In this document: positions 8,606-18,012 of the stretch, in pieces
Layout: the number at the start of each line of letters is the position of its first letter
How positions within the stretch are numbered: the first letter of the stretch is position 1
Source of the DNA: Clostridia bacterium
Lineage (GTDB): Bacteria; Bacillota; Clostridia; Oscillospirales; JAAYXM01
Direction of reading: 5' to 3'
DNA length: 50,527 nt
Assembly: GCA_017559855.1 (NCBI GenBank)
Contig: JAFYQP010000018.1
Span: forward strand, 1 to 50,527
Translations under genes and position numbers: made by a program
Notes under the pieces: generated by a model
Databases searched by the model: none
The model's input: only the letters and a program-made list of their open reading frames with translations
What the model was told of the DNA's origin: nothing

Positions 8606-10240
8606 AAAGAATTTAAACCGTCCGGTAATCTTGCATCTGTCTTTTCGTGAGAAAATATAGGTGCGTGGAATTGCGGGAAGAGCGGGAGACTGCATATCAA
8701 AGGGAAACTCTTTAACTGCAATGGTTTTTAAAAGAACTTTAACCGGAATATGCGAAAACGCGGCAATTTTTCCGTTCTCTATGAGATGGAAAGCATCACG
8801 AGGCTCTTGCAAAAATTCCGGAAGATGGCGGCTTTTAAAAGAGCATAAGTAGTCAAAGGCAAGGGATGCATAAAGACGCTTACGATCAATGCCGTCTTTA
8901 TCTAATGCAGATAACAGGGCGAAGAGATTGTCGGGAGAGAAGGAAGGTTTTGTCGAGACCTTTTCCGCAAGGTGTGCAAAAAGCCTGAATGGGGAAGTGA
9001 ATACCGTGGTAAGATAATTTACCGTGCAGGTAAATCGACCTGAGTTGTAGAAAAGTTCCACCGAATTTTCAAAATTTTGCAGGAAGAAAAGGTCATCTGC
9101 GGAAAGGGAGTCGGTCTCAAGCACCTGATAGGGTGCAAATGGTGAGAATTTACCGCCGAAATTATCTCTTAATGCACTGCCGTGGAGAAGTTTTAAAAAT
9201 CCCACCTGCAATGCGTGGGGGCGTGTTGCGAAAAGATCGTTAAATGACCGCTCGAAACTCTCAAGTCCCTCGTGGGGGAGACCGCAGATAAGGTCTGCGT
9301 GAACATGGATATTACCCCAAGAAACGATTTCGCTTATGGCATCAAGAGCCTTTGCGGTATCGGTTTTTCGGCAAACGGATGCAAGGGTTTCCTCGTTTGT
9401 GGACTGAATTCCCGCCTCTATCTGGAATTTGCCGACCGGTGCTGATTTTAAGAGGGTGAGCAGTTCATCGTCGAAAAGATCCGCCCCAACCTCAAAGTGG
9501 AACGTGGTGTCTTGCTCTATTGAAAGTAAAAAACGGACTATTTCTTTAGCACGGTTTTTGTCACAGTTAAAGGTGCGGTCGACAAACTTTATCGTTTGAA
9601 CATCCGATGAAACAAGTTTTAACAGATCACTTTTAACACGCTCCATTGAGAACGTTCGCACACCTTTTGTTGCAGAGGACAGACAGTACGCACAGGAGAA
9701 AGGGCAACCACGGGAGGATTCAAAATATGCAAGTTTTCCGCGGAGACTCTCCATCATTTGCGGAGTATAGGGGGACGGGAGTGAGTCTAAGTCCTCAATA
9801 CACTGATAATCGCCTTGTTTGATGATGCGATCGCCGTCACGATATATAACACCGTTTGGAAGATCGCCTCTTAAAAATGCGGGGAGAGAAACTTCGCCCT
9901 CGCCTAAAATTACCGCATCAATTTCACTTGCATCTTTTAAAATTTCTTCTCCTCTGAAACTTACCTCCGGACCGCCTAAGACGATTTTTAAGTTGGGGAG
10001 TAAGAGTTTTATTTCACGGCACAGGCGAAGTGCAATATCAATGTTCCATATATAGCAGCAGATGCAAAGAAAGTCAGGGTGACTTTCATATACCGACTGC
10101 AGAATTTTGGAAGAGGGCTCGTTTATGCTGTGCTCAAGAGGAGTTACCTTTCCTATGCCTTCGCAGGCGGCGGTTAAGTACCATAAAGCAAGGGAGGAGT
10201 GGATATATTTTGAATTTATGGAAAGAAGTGTAATTTTCAT
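8597..10240 (-). CDS. B12-binding-domain radical SAM protein (DUF4080-like C-terminus)
   Basis: A 547-residue protein. ATG at 10240 follows GGAGGG by six bases; longer in-frame versions lack a ribosome site. The N-terminal 130 or so residues resemble a cobalamin-binding Rossmann domain (SINSKYIHSSLALWYL, VLGGPEVSF). The radical SAM core has the cluster motif CPFSCAYC at residues 179-186, followed by a TIM-barrel-like region and a C-terminal stretch of the kind described as DUF4080. Class B radical SAM enzymes carry out methylations and carbon rearrangements, but the substrate of this subfamily is not established. It is transcribed alone, divergent from the large SLH repeat protein with which it shares a promoter region. 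Confidence 0.85.
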   Translation of the reverse strand: MKITLLSINSKYIHSSLALWYLTAACEGIGKVTPLEHSINEPSSKILQSVYESHPDFLCICCYIWNIDIALRLCREIKLLLPNLKIVLGGPEVSFRGEEILKDASEIDAVILGEGEVSLPAFLRGDLPNGVIYRDGDRIIKQGDYQCIEDLDSLPSPYTPQMMESLRGKLAYFESSRGCPFSCAYCLSSATKGVRTFSMERVKSDLLKLVSSDVQTIKFVDRTFNCDKNRAKEIVRFLLSIEQDTTFHFEVGADLFDDELLTLLKSAPVGKFQIEAGIQSTNEETLASVCRKTDTAKALDAISEIVSWGNIHVHADLICGLPHEGLESFERSFNDLFATRPHALQVGFLKLLHGSALRDNFGGKFSPFAPYQVLETDSLSADDLFFLQNFENSVELFYNSGRFTCTVNYLTTVFTSPFRLFAHLAEKVSTKPSFSPDNLFALLSALDKDGIDRKRLYASLAFDYLCSFKSRHLPEFLQEPRDAFHLIENGKIAAFSHIPVKVLLKTIAVKEFPFDMQSPALPAIPRTYIFSRKDRCKITGRFKFFVA

Positions 10241-10268
10241 AAGTGTCCCTCCGAGTGAGAATAGAAAT

Positions 10269-10277
10269 ATTATAGCA
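10269..10277 (-). promoter_or_regulatory. Extended -10 promoter of the radical SAM gene
   Basis: Leftward TGCTATAAT, a consensus extended -10. No good -35 is present at 17 bp, as is usual for extended -10 promoters. A 15-bp palindrome lies immediately upstream in the spacer. Confidence 0.6.
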
Positions 10278-10281
10278 CAAA

Positions 10282-10296
10282 ACCACAAAATGTGGT
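10282..10296. promoter_or_regulatory. Palindrome between divergent promoters, candidate operator
   Basis: ACCACA-AAA-TGTGGT, a perfect 6+6 inverted repeat around three bases. It sits between the leftward -10 (10269-10274) and the rightward -35 (10304-10309), so a bound protein could control both the radical SAM gene and the SLH repeat protein gene. Confidence 0.45.
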
Positions 10297-10303
10297 ATAG
10301 TAA

Positions 10304-10332
10304 TTGACTTTTTTACGCAAATAAACTATTAT
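10304..10332 (+). promoter_or_regulatory. Promoter of the large SLH repeat protein gene
   Basis: TTGACT (10304-10309), 17-bp spacer, TATTAT (10327-10332), 36 bases ahead of the preferred start codon. Confidence 0.75.
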
Positions 10333-10368
10333 ATAGGTATAAAGTTTTCGTTGTAAGGGAGAATGGAA

Positions 10369-13300
10369 ATGAAAAGAAAATTTATGAAAAAGGCTGTTAG
10401 TTTAACATTGGTTTTTGCCATGATAATGGCATTTGCCCTGCCGGTTGGTGCGTATGCTCCTCGCATCGGAAAGGTAGTGCTTAATCAGGCACGAACAACA
10501 ATTACCCTTAATATTGCGGAAAACGTGGAACTTAACGAGGGTGTGGACCTCGCATCCCGAATTACAATAAAAAAAGACTCAGGTACCGCTACATCCCTGC
10601 CCTATGGCAGTACTGCGGTTTGTGACGGGGCGGTAATTAAAATTAACCTTACCACCGCACTTAATTCCAAAAATACGGTTGTAACAATCGAGAGTGGCAC
10701 CTTCATCGGTCAGACGAGCGATATGGTCTCTCCCGGCTTTGACGCCAAGGGACCTGAAGCGATTTCAAGTGTTGCCGTTGACAATACCAAAAAAGTGGTG
10801 ACAATTAAGTTTGATTCTGCTATTTCAAGTGCACTCGGTACATACACCCTTTATGACGGAGACATCCTTCTTGCTCGTAACGGCAGCGATTTTTACGATG
10901 CGTTAAGTGCAAAGCAGATGGAACTTGACAGCAGTTCGGGAACAATCAAGATTACACTTCCCACTCCGCTTACCGGAGATTACTCAAGATTTAAGATTCC
11001 TGCAGGTACAATTGCATATGCCGCAAGTGGCAACATAAACCTTGAAGATATTGTTACTCCTGCAATTTCTGCGGCAAAGGTTCTTCCTAAATTTGATCCG
11101 CAAACCGGATTTAAAATGGAAAATGATTTTGCTACAATCAAGTTGACTTTTGATAAAGACATTTACTTTGCATCCGAAGAAATCGAAAGACGAATCGACG
11201 AATATATCCTTATTTCCCGTAACAATTCAAATTTCCTCCCGCTTAATATCAACGACAGAGTATCTATTTCGGGAAAAGTTCTTACCATTAAACTCAAATT
11301 CCCCGTAGATACCGATTATAACCGCATTAAGATCCGTGAGAATGTTCTTATGGGTGCAAACGGTGACGTTGTTGAAGAAGAGATTACAACAAATTCCTTT
11401 GGCATTGCAGATATTCAGTACGATGCACCTATGTATAAGAGCATCAGTTATGACAAGGCGAAAAAGCAGGTTTCAATTAAATACAACGCAACTATTTACC
11501 CCATATCCGTAACCGGACTTAAAAATATGATTCAGATTTCCCGTAACAAAGGCACTTTCCAGGATTTATCCATCTACGATTCTGCAGAGGTTTACGGCAA
11601 GGATACCATTTTAATCACACTTGATGAAGGACTTTCCGGTGACGGCAATCGTTTCCGTATTCAGCCTAATGCAATCAAGGGTGATAAGAACAACGTTCAG
11701 ACCGTGCTTCAGGTAACCGGTTATGTTGACACAACCGCTGACAGTTACGAGGATTTCGAGGCGGAGTTTAACGTTAGCGATGATATGAAAACCGTGGATA
11801 TCGTTTTCGACCGCTATATCGAAAGTAACTATCCCTACGACACCAACCTTGACTACTTAAAAACAGAGATCACCATTCAGCGTAACGTGGGATACGATGC
11901 ACTTGGTTCAAACGACTATATTTCAATTAACGGAAGAACATTAAGAATCATCTTCCAACGTGCTATCTCAAGCACCGACGTTATCCGTGTCGGAAAGTTT
12001 GCACTCAAAGACACACACGGTGCAATTATGGCAAACGATATCAGGGTTGGCGTTTCCCTCAGCGGCAATAAGGACATTCTCGATTTGGAGGACGGTGTCA
12101 CCATTTCCGCAGATAAAAAGACGGTAAGTATCAGTTTCAACGAGCGTGTGTATAACAATATGGCGTCGATTTCAAGTCTTAGACAGATGATTCGTGTTGC
12201 ATATAACGGCATTGACTTCGAGGAACTTGATGATGACGTTAAATTTGAGTTTGAGAGTGTTGGCATGATAACCATCACATTCCCTCAAACGGTAAGTAAT
12301 CCCGAAGCGAGAATAAAAATCCTCCCCGGTGCACTTCAGGATTCCAAAGGCAGCCCCATAACCGATGAAATAGTAACCAATCCTCTCGGTCGCACCGCAG
12401 AGAGTGTAAAGGTAACTATCGGCAGTAGCCGTGTTTACATCGGTGAAGAAGATGAAAGCACAGGTCTTGACGGAAACAGAGTTTTCACAATGATTATAAA
12501 TCCCATTAAGGCGTCGGATGCCATTGACACAATGAGTTACAGCGACACCTTGAAGGTGCTTTTCCCCAACCACGCATACGGTGCTAAAGTGCGATTAAAT
12601 TGCGATACCGTAGAAAAACTCATTAACAGAAATGCGACCATTATAGTTGAGGCGGATGGTGCGGCTCACGTGTTCAAGGCGGATGAGATCGGCCTTGATG
12701 AAGCACTTGATAATCTCGGTGTTGATTATGCCGAGGATGCAACGGTGGAAATCGGTATTTCCAAGGTTGAAACACCGTATAGCATTGATTTTGCACAGAG
12801 TGCATCGGATAAATCATATACGATTTTAACCTTTGCCACCGAATTTACCATAACATACGAGGGCAACGATAGCCGATATGCAATTACAAAGTATCCGGAC
12901 TATGTTGAGAAACGCTTCAACGTAAGCCCCGTAGCAAATCAAAACCAACTTCTTACCGTAGTACGTATAGAGGCGTCCGGCAAGGTAAATCCGGTGCCCA
13001 CTACCAAGAAAGTAGCAGCTAACGGTCAGTATTTGTCCGCAAAGGTAAAGAGCAACGGCGTTTACGGCGTAATTGCTGCAAATCGCTTCTTTACCGACAC
13101 ACCCACTTGGGCGGAGACCGCTGTGAATGCACTTGCCTCCCGTATGATTCTTCAGGGTGCAAGTAACGCACCTTTCAGGGCACAAGATGCGGTAAGCCGT
13201 GCAGAGGTTACCGAGATGCTTACCCGTACGCTGGGTATCCTTACCGACAAGAGCGGCGTTTCAAACTTTTTTGACATCCTGCCCTCCGATTGGTACTTCT

Positions 13301-13659
13301 CATCCACATCCATTGCGGTTGAGAACAAGTTAATCAACGGCTACGGTGACGGAACCTTTGGCCCTGAGCGAAATATTACCCGCCAAGAGGTTATGACTAT
13401 TGTAGCACGTGTTATGGAATATCTTGGCAGCACCGCCAATGTCAATATGACAAAGGCAGAGGCGGAGAGTATTCTTGCACGATTTAACGACGGCGACAAG
13501 GTTGCTGACTGGGCGAAGATAAATATGGCAAAATGTGTTGCCGCGGAAGTGGTACGTGGCGACGACAAACTTTGCCTTAACCCCAATGCAAATCTTACCC
13601 GTGCGGAAATGTCACAACTTATCTACAACCTCATCGTAACTTACGGAATAATGGGTTAA
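10369..13659 (+). CDS. Large SLH-domain protein with six beta-sandwich-like repeats
   Basis: Exported 1,096-residue protein. ATG at 10369 has AAGGGAGA about 6 bases upstream; the in-frame ATG at 10363 is too close. Signal peptide at about 1-28 (cut near VGAYA). From about residue 30 to 690 there are six repeats of roughly 95-120 residues, each with an (I/L)-x-R-N-x-x-x-F-x-x-L-like element (ISRNNSNFLPL, ISRNKGTFQDL, LARNGSDFYD and relatives) followed by a strand pair and an R-I-K-I-like strand. A unique region of about 200 residues leads to three SLH domains at about 907-1096. The design suits a fibrous or S-layer-like surface protein. The repeat family is not one I can name. It has its own promoter and a strong terminator. 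Confidence 0.85.
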   Translation: MKRKFMKKAVSLTLVFAMIMAFALPVGAYAPRIGKVVLNQARTTITLNIAENVELNEGVDLASRITIKKDSGTATSLPYGSTAVCDGAVIKINLTTALNSKNTVVTIESGTFIGQTSDMVSPGFDAKGPEAISSVAVDNTKKVVTIKFDSAISSALGTYTLYDGDILLARNGSDFYDALSAKQMELDSSSGTIKITLPTPLTGDYSRFKIPAGTIAYAASGNINLEDIVTPAISAAKVLPKFDPQTGFKMENDFATIKLTFDKDIYFASEEIERRIDEYILISRNNSNFLPLNINDRVSISGKVLTIKLKFPVDTDYNRIKIRENVLMGANGDVVEEEITTNSFGIADIQYDAPMYKSISYDKAKKQVSIKYNATIYPISVTGLKNMIQISRNKGTFQDLSIYDSAEVYGKDTILITLDEGLSGDGNRFRIQPNAIKGDKNNVQTVLQVTGYVDTTADSYEDFEAEFNVSDDMKTVDIVFDRYIESNYPYDTNLDYLKTEITIQRNVGYDALGSNDYISINGRTLRIIFQRAISSTDVIRVGKFALKDTHGAIMANDIRVGVSLSGNKDILDLEDGVTISADKKTVSISFNERVYNNMASISSLRQMIRVAYNGIDFEELDDDVKFEFESVGMITITFPQTVSNPEARIKILPGALQDSKGSPITDEIVTNPLGRTAESVKVTIGSSRVYIGEEDESTGLDGNRVFTMIINPIKASDAIDTMSYSDTLKVLFPNHAYGAKVRLNCDTVEKLINRNATIIVEADGAAHVFKADEIGLDEALDNLGVDYAEDATVEIGISKVETPYSIDFAQSASDKSYTILTFATEFTITYEGNDSRYAITKYPDYVEKRFNVSPVANQNQLLTVVRIEASGKVNPVPTTKKVAANGQYLSAKVKSNGVYGVIAANRFFTDTPTWAETAVNALASRMILQGASNAPFRAQDAVSRAEVTEMLTRTLGILTDKSGVSNFFDILPSDWYFSSTSIAVENKLINGYGDGTFGPERNITRQEVMTIVARVMEYLGSTANVNMTKAEAESILARFNDGDKVADWAKINMAKCVAAEVVRGDDKLCLNPNANLTRAEMSQLIYNLIVTYGIMG

Positions 13660-13670
13660 AAAACAAATAA

Positions 13671-13703
13671 AAAAGGCTTGGCGATTATATCGCCAAGCCT
13701 TTT
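13671..13703. terminator. Bidirectional terminator, SLH repeat protein / carB
   Basis: A 14-bp stem with a TTATA loop and T-runs on both strands, between two convergent genes. Confidence 0.9.
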
Positions 13704-13715
13704 CTTTTTTACTTT

Positions 13716-16700
13716 TTAGGAAATTTCGTGGATATCGTAGAGTGCAACGCTCTCTTCGCTAAAGTTACTTGCGAGAGCATCTGCCACCGCATTTGCGGTA
13801 TCAAGTGCGGTAAGACAGGGGATACGACGTGCACTTGCACGACGACGAATTTTAACGTCATCCATTGCAGGATCACGGCCGGTTGCGGAAGTGGAGATAA
13901 CGTAGTGAACAAGACCACTATCAAGGAGTGTCTTTGTGTTGTTATCCGGATTCTGGTGTATTTTATCCACAACGGAAACCTCAAGACCTGCCTCTTTGAG
14001 AAGTTTTGCAGTACCTGCGGTTGCGTAAAGTTTGAAGCCGAGGTCGGAATACTTCTTCGCAATGGGTGCGATTTCATCCTTGTCCTGATCACGGACGGTG
14101 ATGAATACACCGCCGGAAACGTCCATTGTATATCCCGCAGCAACGAGACCTTTAAAGATTGCTTCGCGAACGGTTTCGCCAACACCTAAAACCTCACCGG
14201 TAGATTTCATTTCCGGACCGAGCTGAGTATCAACGTTTGTAAGTTTTTCAAATGAGAATACCGGAACTTTAACAGCAACTGTGTTTGCAGAGGGGTGTAA
14301 ACCGTATTTGTAGCCGAGGTCGGAAAGTTTCTCGCCAAGACTTGCACGAACCGCAAGTTCGCACATGGGGATACCGGTTACCTTGCTGATATAAGGAACG
14401 GTGCGGGATGCACGGGGGTTAACCTCGATAACGTAAACCTCGCCGTCCATAATGATGTACTGAATATTAACCAAGCCTCTTGCATTGAGTCCAATGCTGA
14501 GAAGGCGGGTGATTTCGATAACACGTTCGGTAAGTTCGGGAGTAAGGCTCTGTGCCGGATAGATTGCAATACTGTCACCTGAGTGAACACCGGTACGCTC
14601 AACGTGCTCCATAATACCGGGGATTAAAATGTCCACGCCGTCGCAGATTGCGTCAACCTCGATTTCAGTACCGCTTAAGTACTTGTCGATAAGTACCGGG
14701 TTGTCGTTCTTGGTTGCAAGAATAATTGACATATACTCACGGATATCATTGTCGGAGTATGCGATAATCATATTCTGACCGCCGAGAACGTAAGACGGAC
14801 GCATAAGTACCGGATAACCAAGATTCTTTGCCGCGGTAAGTGCACCGTCGCAGTCGAGTACGGTACGACCTTTCGGACGCTTGATGTTAAGACTCTCTAA
14901 AAGTGCGTCGAAACGCTCTCTATCCTCTGCCATATCGATACTGTCTGCGGAGGAGCCGATAATCTTCACACCGTTTTTATCAAGGAATGAAGTAAGTTTG
15001 ATTGCGGTCTGACCGCCGAATGCAACGATAACTCCTTCGGGTTTTTCCTGCTTGATGATGTTAAGAACGTCTTCAGGAGTAAGCGGTTCAAAGTAAAGTC
15101 TGTCGGCAGTGTCAAAGTCTGTAGAAACGGTTTCCGGGTTATTGTTGATGATAATAACCTCGTAACCCATACGCTGAAGTGACCATACGCAGTGAACACT
15201 TGCATAGTCAAACTCAATACCCTGACCGATACGGATAGGACCTGAGCCTAAAACCAACATACGGGGCTTTTTCATTTCGTCGGTGAAAGGAGCCGCCTCG
15301 TTATCACCATCATCGTAGGTAGCGTAGAAATAAGGAGTTTCTGCCGAAAACTCTGCCGCACAAGTATCTACCATCTTATAGGTGGGTGCACGGAAGTAGC
15401 GGATGGGATTTTCGGAGAGTTGATAGAGGGAGGAGTCGGTATAACCCAACTGCTTACCCTTGATATACTCCTCTTCGGTAAGCATTTTACCGGAGATGGA
15501 ACGCTCGTAATTTATAAGATTTAAAAGCTTGGAGAGGAACCATTCGTCAATCATTGTGATATTGTGGATTTCCTCAATGGAGATGCCACGATAAAGAGCC
15601 TCGTAAACAACGAAGAGACGCTCATCGGTACAAGCGGAAAGTTTTGTGCGGATATCCTCGGTTGAGAGGTATTCAAGTTTAGGCATACGAAGGGTGGAAA
15701 GGGAGATTTCCGCACCACGGACAGCCTTCATGATTGCCATTTCAAAGGAGTCGGCAATGGTCATTACCTCACCGGTAGCCTTCATCTGTGTACCGAGTTC
15801 ACGCTTTGCGTATACGAACTTTTCAAAAGGCCACTTGGGGAACTTAACCGCAACGTAGTCGATGGTCGGCTCGAATGCGGCAAAGGTCTTGCCGGTAACC
15901 GCATTGGGGATTTCATCCAATGTATAACCGATAGCAACCTTTGTTGCAACCTTTGCGATAGGATAACCGGTAGCCTTACTTGCAAGTGCGGATGAACGGG
16001 AAACGCGGGGATTAACCTCGATAACCGCATACTCAAAAGATTCCGGATGGAGAGCAAACTGACAGTTACAACCGCCCTCTACGCCAAGTGCTTCAACAAT
16101 GTTGAGTGCAGCACGGCGGAGCATCTGGAACTCCTTATCGGAAAGGGTAACGGCAGGTGCCACAACGATACTGTCGCCGGTGTGAACGCCAACCGGATCA
16201 AGGTTTTCCATTGAGCAGATGGTAATTGCATTACCTGCACGGTCACGCATTGCCTCAAACTCTATTTCCTTCCAACCGGAGATACATTTTTCAACAAGAA
16301 TCTGACGAATGGGGGAAGCGTCAAGGCCTTCACGGGAAATTTCATATAATTCGTCACGCGTGTAAGCGATACCGCCGCCGCTACCGCCGAGGGTAAATGC
16401 GGGACGGATGATAACGGGAAGCCCGATTTCATCTGCAAATTCAAGGGCGGAATCAATATCTTCAACAACCTTTGAGGGAATACAGGGCTGACCGATGGAT
16501 TTCATAGTGTCTTTAAAGGACTGTCTGTCCTCTGCTTTGTCGATTGTTTCAGGGGATGCACCAAGTAAACGCACACCCATCTTTTCAAGGTAACCCTCTT
16601 TTGCAAGTTGCATACAAAGATTAAGACCGGTCTGACCGCCGAGACCTGATAAGATACTGTCCGGACGCTCGATTTCGATAATTCGGCGTACGGTTGTAAG

Positions 16701-16910
16701 TGTAAGCGGCTCGATGTAAATGCGGTCTGCCATTGCCTGATCGGTCATAATTGTAGCGGGGTTGGAGTTGACAAGAACAACCTCAAGACCGTCCTCGCGA
16801 AGTGCACGGAGAGCCTGAGTGCCTGCATAGTCAAACTCTGCCGCCTGACCGATAACGATAGGACCGGAGCCGATAACCAATACTTTTTTTACAGATTCGT
16901 ATTTAGGCAT
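13716..16910 (-). CDS. carB: Carbamoyl phosphate synthase large subunit
   Basis: Makes carbamoyl phosphate from bicarbonate, ammonia and two ATP for arginine and pyrimidine synthesis. The 1,064-residue length is standard. Two homologous ATP-grasp halves are visible, beginning VKKVLVIGSGPIVIGQAAEFDYAG and, near residue 550, RMLVLGSGPIRIGQGIEFDYA, followed by an MGS-like allosteric domain in the last 130 or so residues. Nucleotide and metal motifs such as EVNPRVSRSSALASKATGYP and EVNPRASRTVPYISKVTG are intact in both halves. ATG at 16910 has GGAGG 9 bases upstream and overlaps the carA stop by 8 bases, so translation is coupled. The partner CarA has lost its glutaminase triad, so ammonia probably enters this subunit directly. 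Confidence 0.97.
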   Translation of the reverse strand: MPKYESVKKVLVIGSGPIVIGQAAEFDYAGTQALRALREDGLEVVLVNSNPATIMTDQAMADRIYIEPLTLTTVRRIIEIERPDSILSGLGGQTGLNLCMQLAKEGYLEKMGVRLLGASPETIDKAEDRQSFKDTMKSIGQPCIPSKVVEDIDSALEFADEIGLPVIIRPAFTLGGSGGGIAYTRDELYEISREGLDASPIRQILVEKCISGWKEIEFEAMRDRAGNAITICSMENLDPVGVHTGDSIVVAPAVTLSDKEFQMLRRAALNIVEALGVEGGCNCQFALHPESFEYAVIEVNPRVSRSSALASKATGYPIAKVATKVAIGYTLDEIPNAVTGKTFAAFEPTIDYVAVKFPKWPFEKFVYAKRELGTQMKATGEVMTIADSFEMAIMKAVRGAEISLSTLRMPKLEYLSTEDIRTKLSACTDERLFVVYEALYRGISIEEIHNITMIDEWFLSKLLNLINYERSISGKMLTEEEYIKGKQLGYTDSSLYQLSENPIRYFRAPTYKMVDTCAAEFSAETPYFYATYDDGDNEAAPFTDEMKKPRMLVLGSGPIRIGQGIEFDYASVHCVWSLQRMGYEVIIINNNPETVSTDFDTADRLYFEPLTPEDVLNIIKQEKPEGVIVAFGGQTAIKLTSFLDKNGVKIIGSSADSIDMAEDRERFDALLESLNIKRPKGRTVLDCDGALTAAKNLGYPVLMRPSYVLGGQNMIIAYSDNDIREYMSIILATKNDNPVLIDKYLSGTEIEVDAICDGVDILIPGIMEHVERTGVHSGDSIAIYPAQSLTPELTERVIEITRLLSIGLNARGLVNIQYIIMDGEVYVIEVNPRASRTVPYISKVTGIPMCELAVRASLGEKLSDLGYKYGLHPSANTVAVKVPVFSFEKLTNVDTQLGPEMKSTGEVLGVGETVREAIFKGLVAAGYTMDVSGGVFITVRDQDKDEIAPIAKKYSDLGFKLYATAGTAKLLKEAGLEVSVVDKIHQNPDNNTKTLLDSGLVHYVISTSATGRDPAMDDVKIRRRASARRIPCLTALDTANAVADALASNFSEESVALYDIHEIS

Positions 16911-17985
16911 TTTTTCCACCCTCCATCATGCTGATAAAACGCTCGTAGAGCGGGTTCTTATTGTTTGCACCTTGACAAGCATCCGGCTCAAACTGTAAGG
17001 AGAATGCAGGGGTGTCAAGATAGTCGATACCTTCGCAAGTGCCGTCGTTTGTATTGATGAATGAAACACGTGCAATACTTCCGTCAAGGGATGACGGATC
17101 AACGGTAAAGCCGTGGTTCTGACTGCTGATATAAACCCTGCCGGTTTCGGTGTTGCGTACCGGATGGTTGCCGCCACGATGGCCATGGGGAAGTTTTCTG
17201 CATACGCCGCCGTTTGCAAGGGCGAGAAGTTGATGTCCCAGACGGAGACCGAAGGTAGGAATGTTCTTCGGTTTAAGTGAGCGAAGAGTCTGCACAACGT
17301 CGGGATTGTCGGTAGGCTCACCGGGACCGCCTGCTATAACGATACCGTCGGGATTTACCGCTAAAATCTCATGCGCAGGGCTTGATGCGGGGAATACGTG
17401 CACCTCGCAACCATAACCCACAAGCGTCTGGATAAGTGTCTCACGCACACCCAGGTCTAAGAGTGCGATACGGAATTTTGCATCTTTGCAGGGCACGACG
17501 TATTTAACACGTGTGGTAACGTTCTTTACCGCATCTCTGACACGGTACTCGGCGATTGCCTTGTGATCCACCTTGCTTAAATCTGTGGTAATCATACCGT
17601 TCATTGTGCCGTTGTCACGGAGTGTTTTAATAAGTGTACGGGTGTCGATCTCGCAAAGACCGACGATGTTGTTTGCTTTAAAGAAGGTGTCGATGTTCTC
17701 CTCGCAACGGAAGTTTGAGGGGGTGTCGCACCAATGCTTTGCAATATATGCGGAGGGAATGATTTTTTGTCCTGCCAGATCCTCCGGGATAATGCCGTAG
17801 TTGCCGATTAACGGGAAAGAGTAAACCGGAGTCTGTCCGTAGTAACTTTTGTCGGTCAGAGCCTCGACATATCCGGTCATAGCGGTATTGAAGACGATTT
17901 CCGAAATAACGGTGCCTTCCGCACCGAAGGATTTACCTTCAAAAACATCGCCATTTTGCAAAATTAAATATGCTTTTTTGGTCAT
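16903..17985 (-). CDS. carA: Carbamoyl phosphate synthase small subunit with degenerate glutaminase triad
   Basis: Family role: hydrolyses glutamine and channels ammonia to CarB. The 360-residue length and N-terminal domain (VFNTAMTGYVEALTDKSY, CDTPSNFRCE) are normal. ATG at 17985 follows AAGGAGG by 7 bases. In the class I amidotransferase domain the nucleophile-elbow motif, usually G-I-C-L-G-H-Q, reads GLRLGHQ (Arg248 in place of Cys). The motif usually Q-F/Y-H-P-E reads QFEPDACQG (Glu333 for His, Asp335 for Glu). The usual SNGPGDP loop is AGGPGEP. All three triad residues are therefore replaced while the rest (GHQLLALANGG, SQNHGF) is kept. The subunit is predicted to be unable to hydrolyse glutamine and may be structural, as in ammonia-dependent CPS I of vertebrates. 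Overlaps carB by 8 bases. Confidence 0.93.
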   Translation of the reverse strand: MTKKAYLILQNGDVFEGKSFGAEGTVISEIVFNTAMTGYVEALTDKSYYGQTPVYSFPLIGNYGIIPEDLAGQKIIPSAYIAKHWCDTPSNFRCEENIDTFFKANNIVGLCEIDTRTLIKTLRDNGTMNGMITTDLSKVDHKAIAEYRVRDAVKNVTTRVKYVVPCKDAKFRIALLDLGVRETLIQTLVGYGCEVHVFPASSPAHEILAVNPDGIVIAGGPGEPTDNPDVVQTLRSLKPKNIPTFGLRLGHQLLALANGGVCRKLPHGHRGGNHPVRNTETGRVYISSQNHGFTVDPSSLDGSIARVSFINTNDGTCEGIDYLDTPAFSLQFEPDACQGANNKNPLYERFISMMEGGKNA

Positions 17986-18012
17986 CACGCATCCTCCTTG
18001 AAAAGACTTGCG

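Noticed and set aside
12172-12573. 133-codon open frame antisense to the large SLH repeat protein
   Set aside because: Codon-bias shadow of a long gene; no start signals and no recognisable motif.
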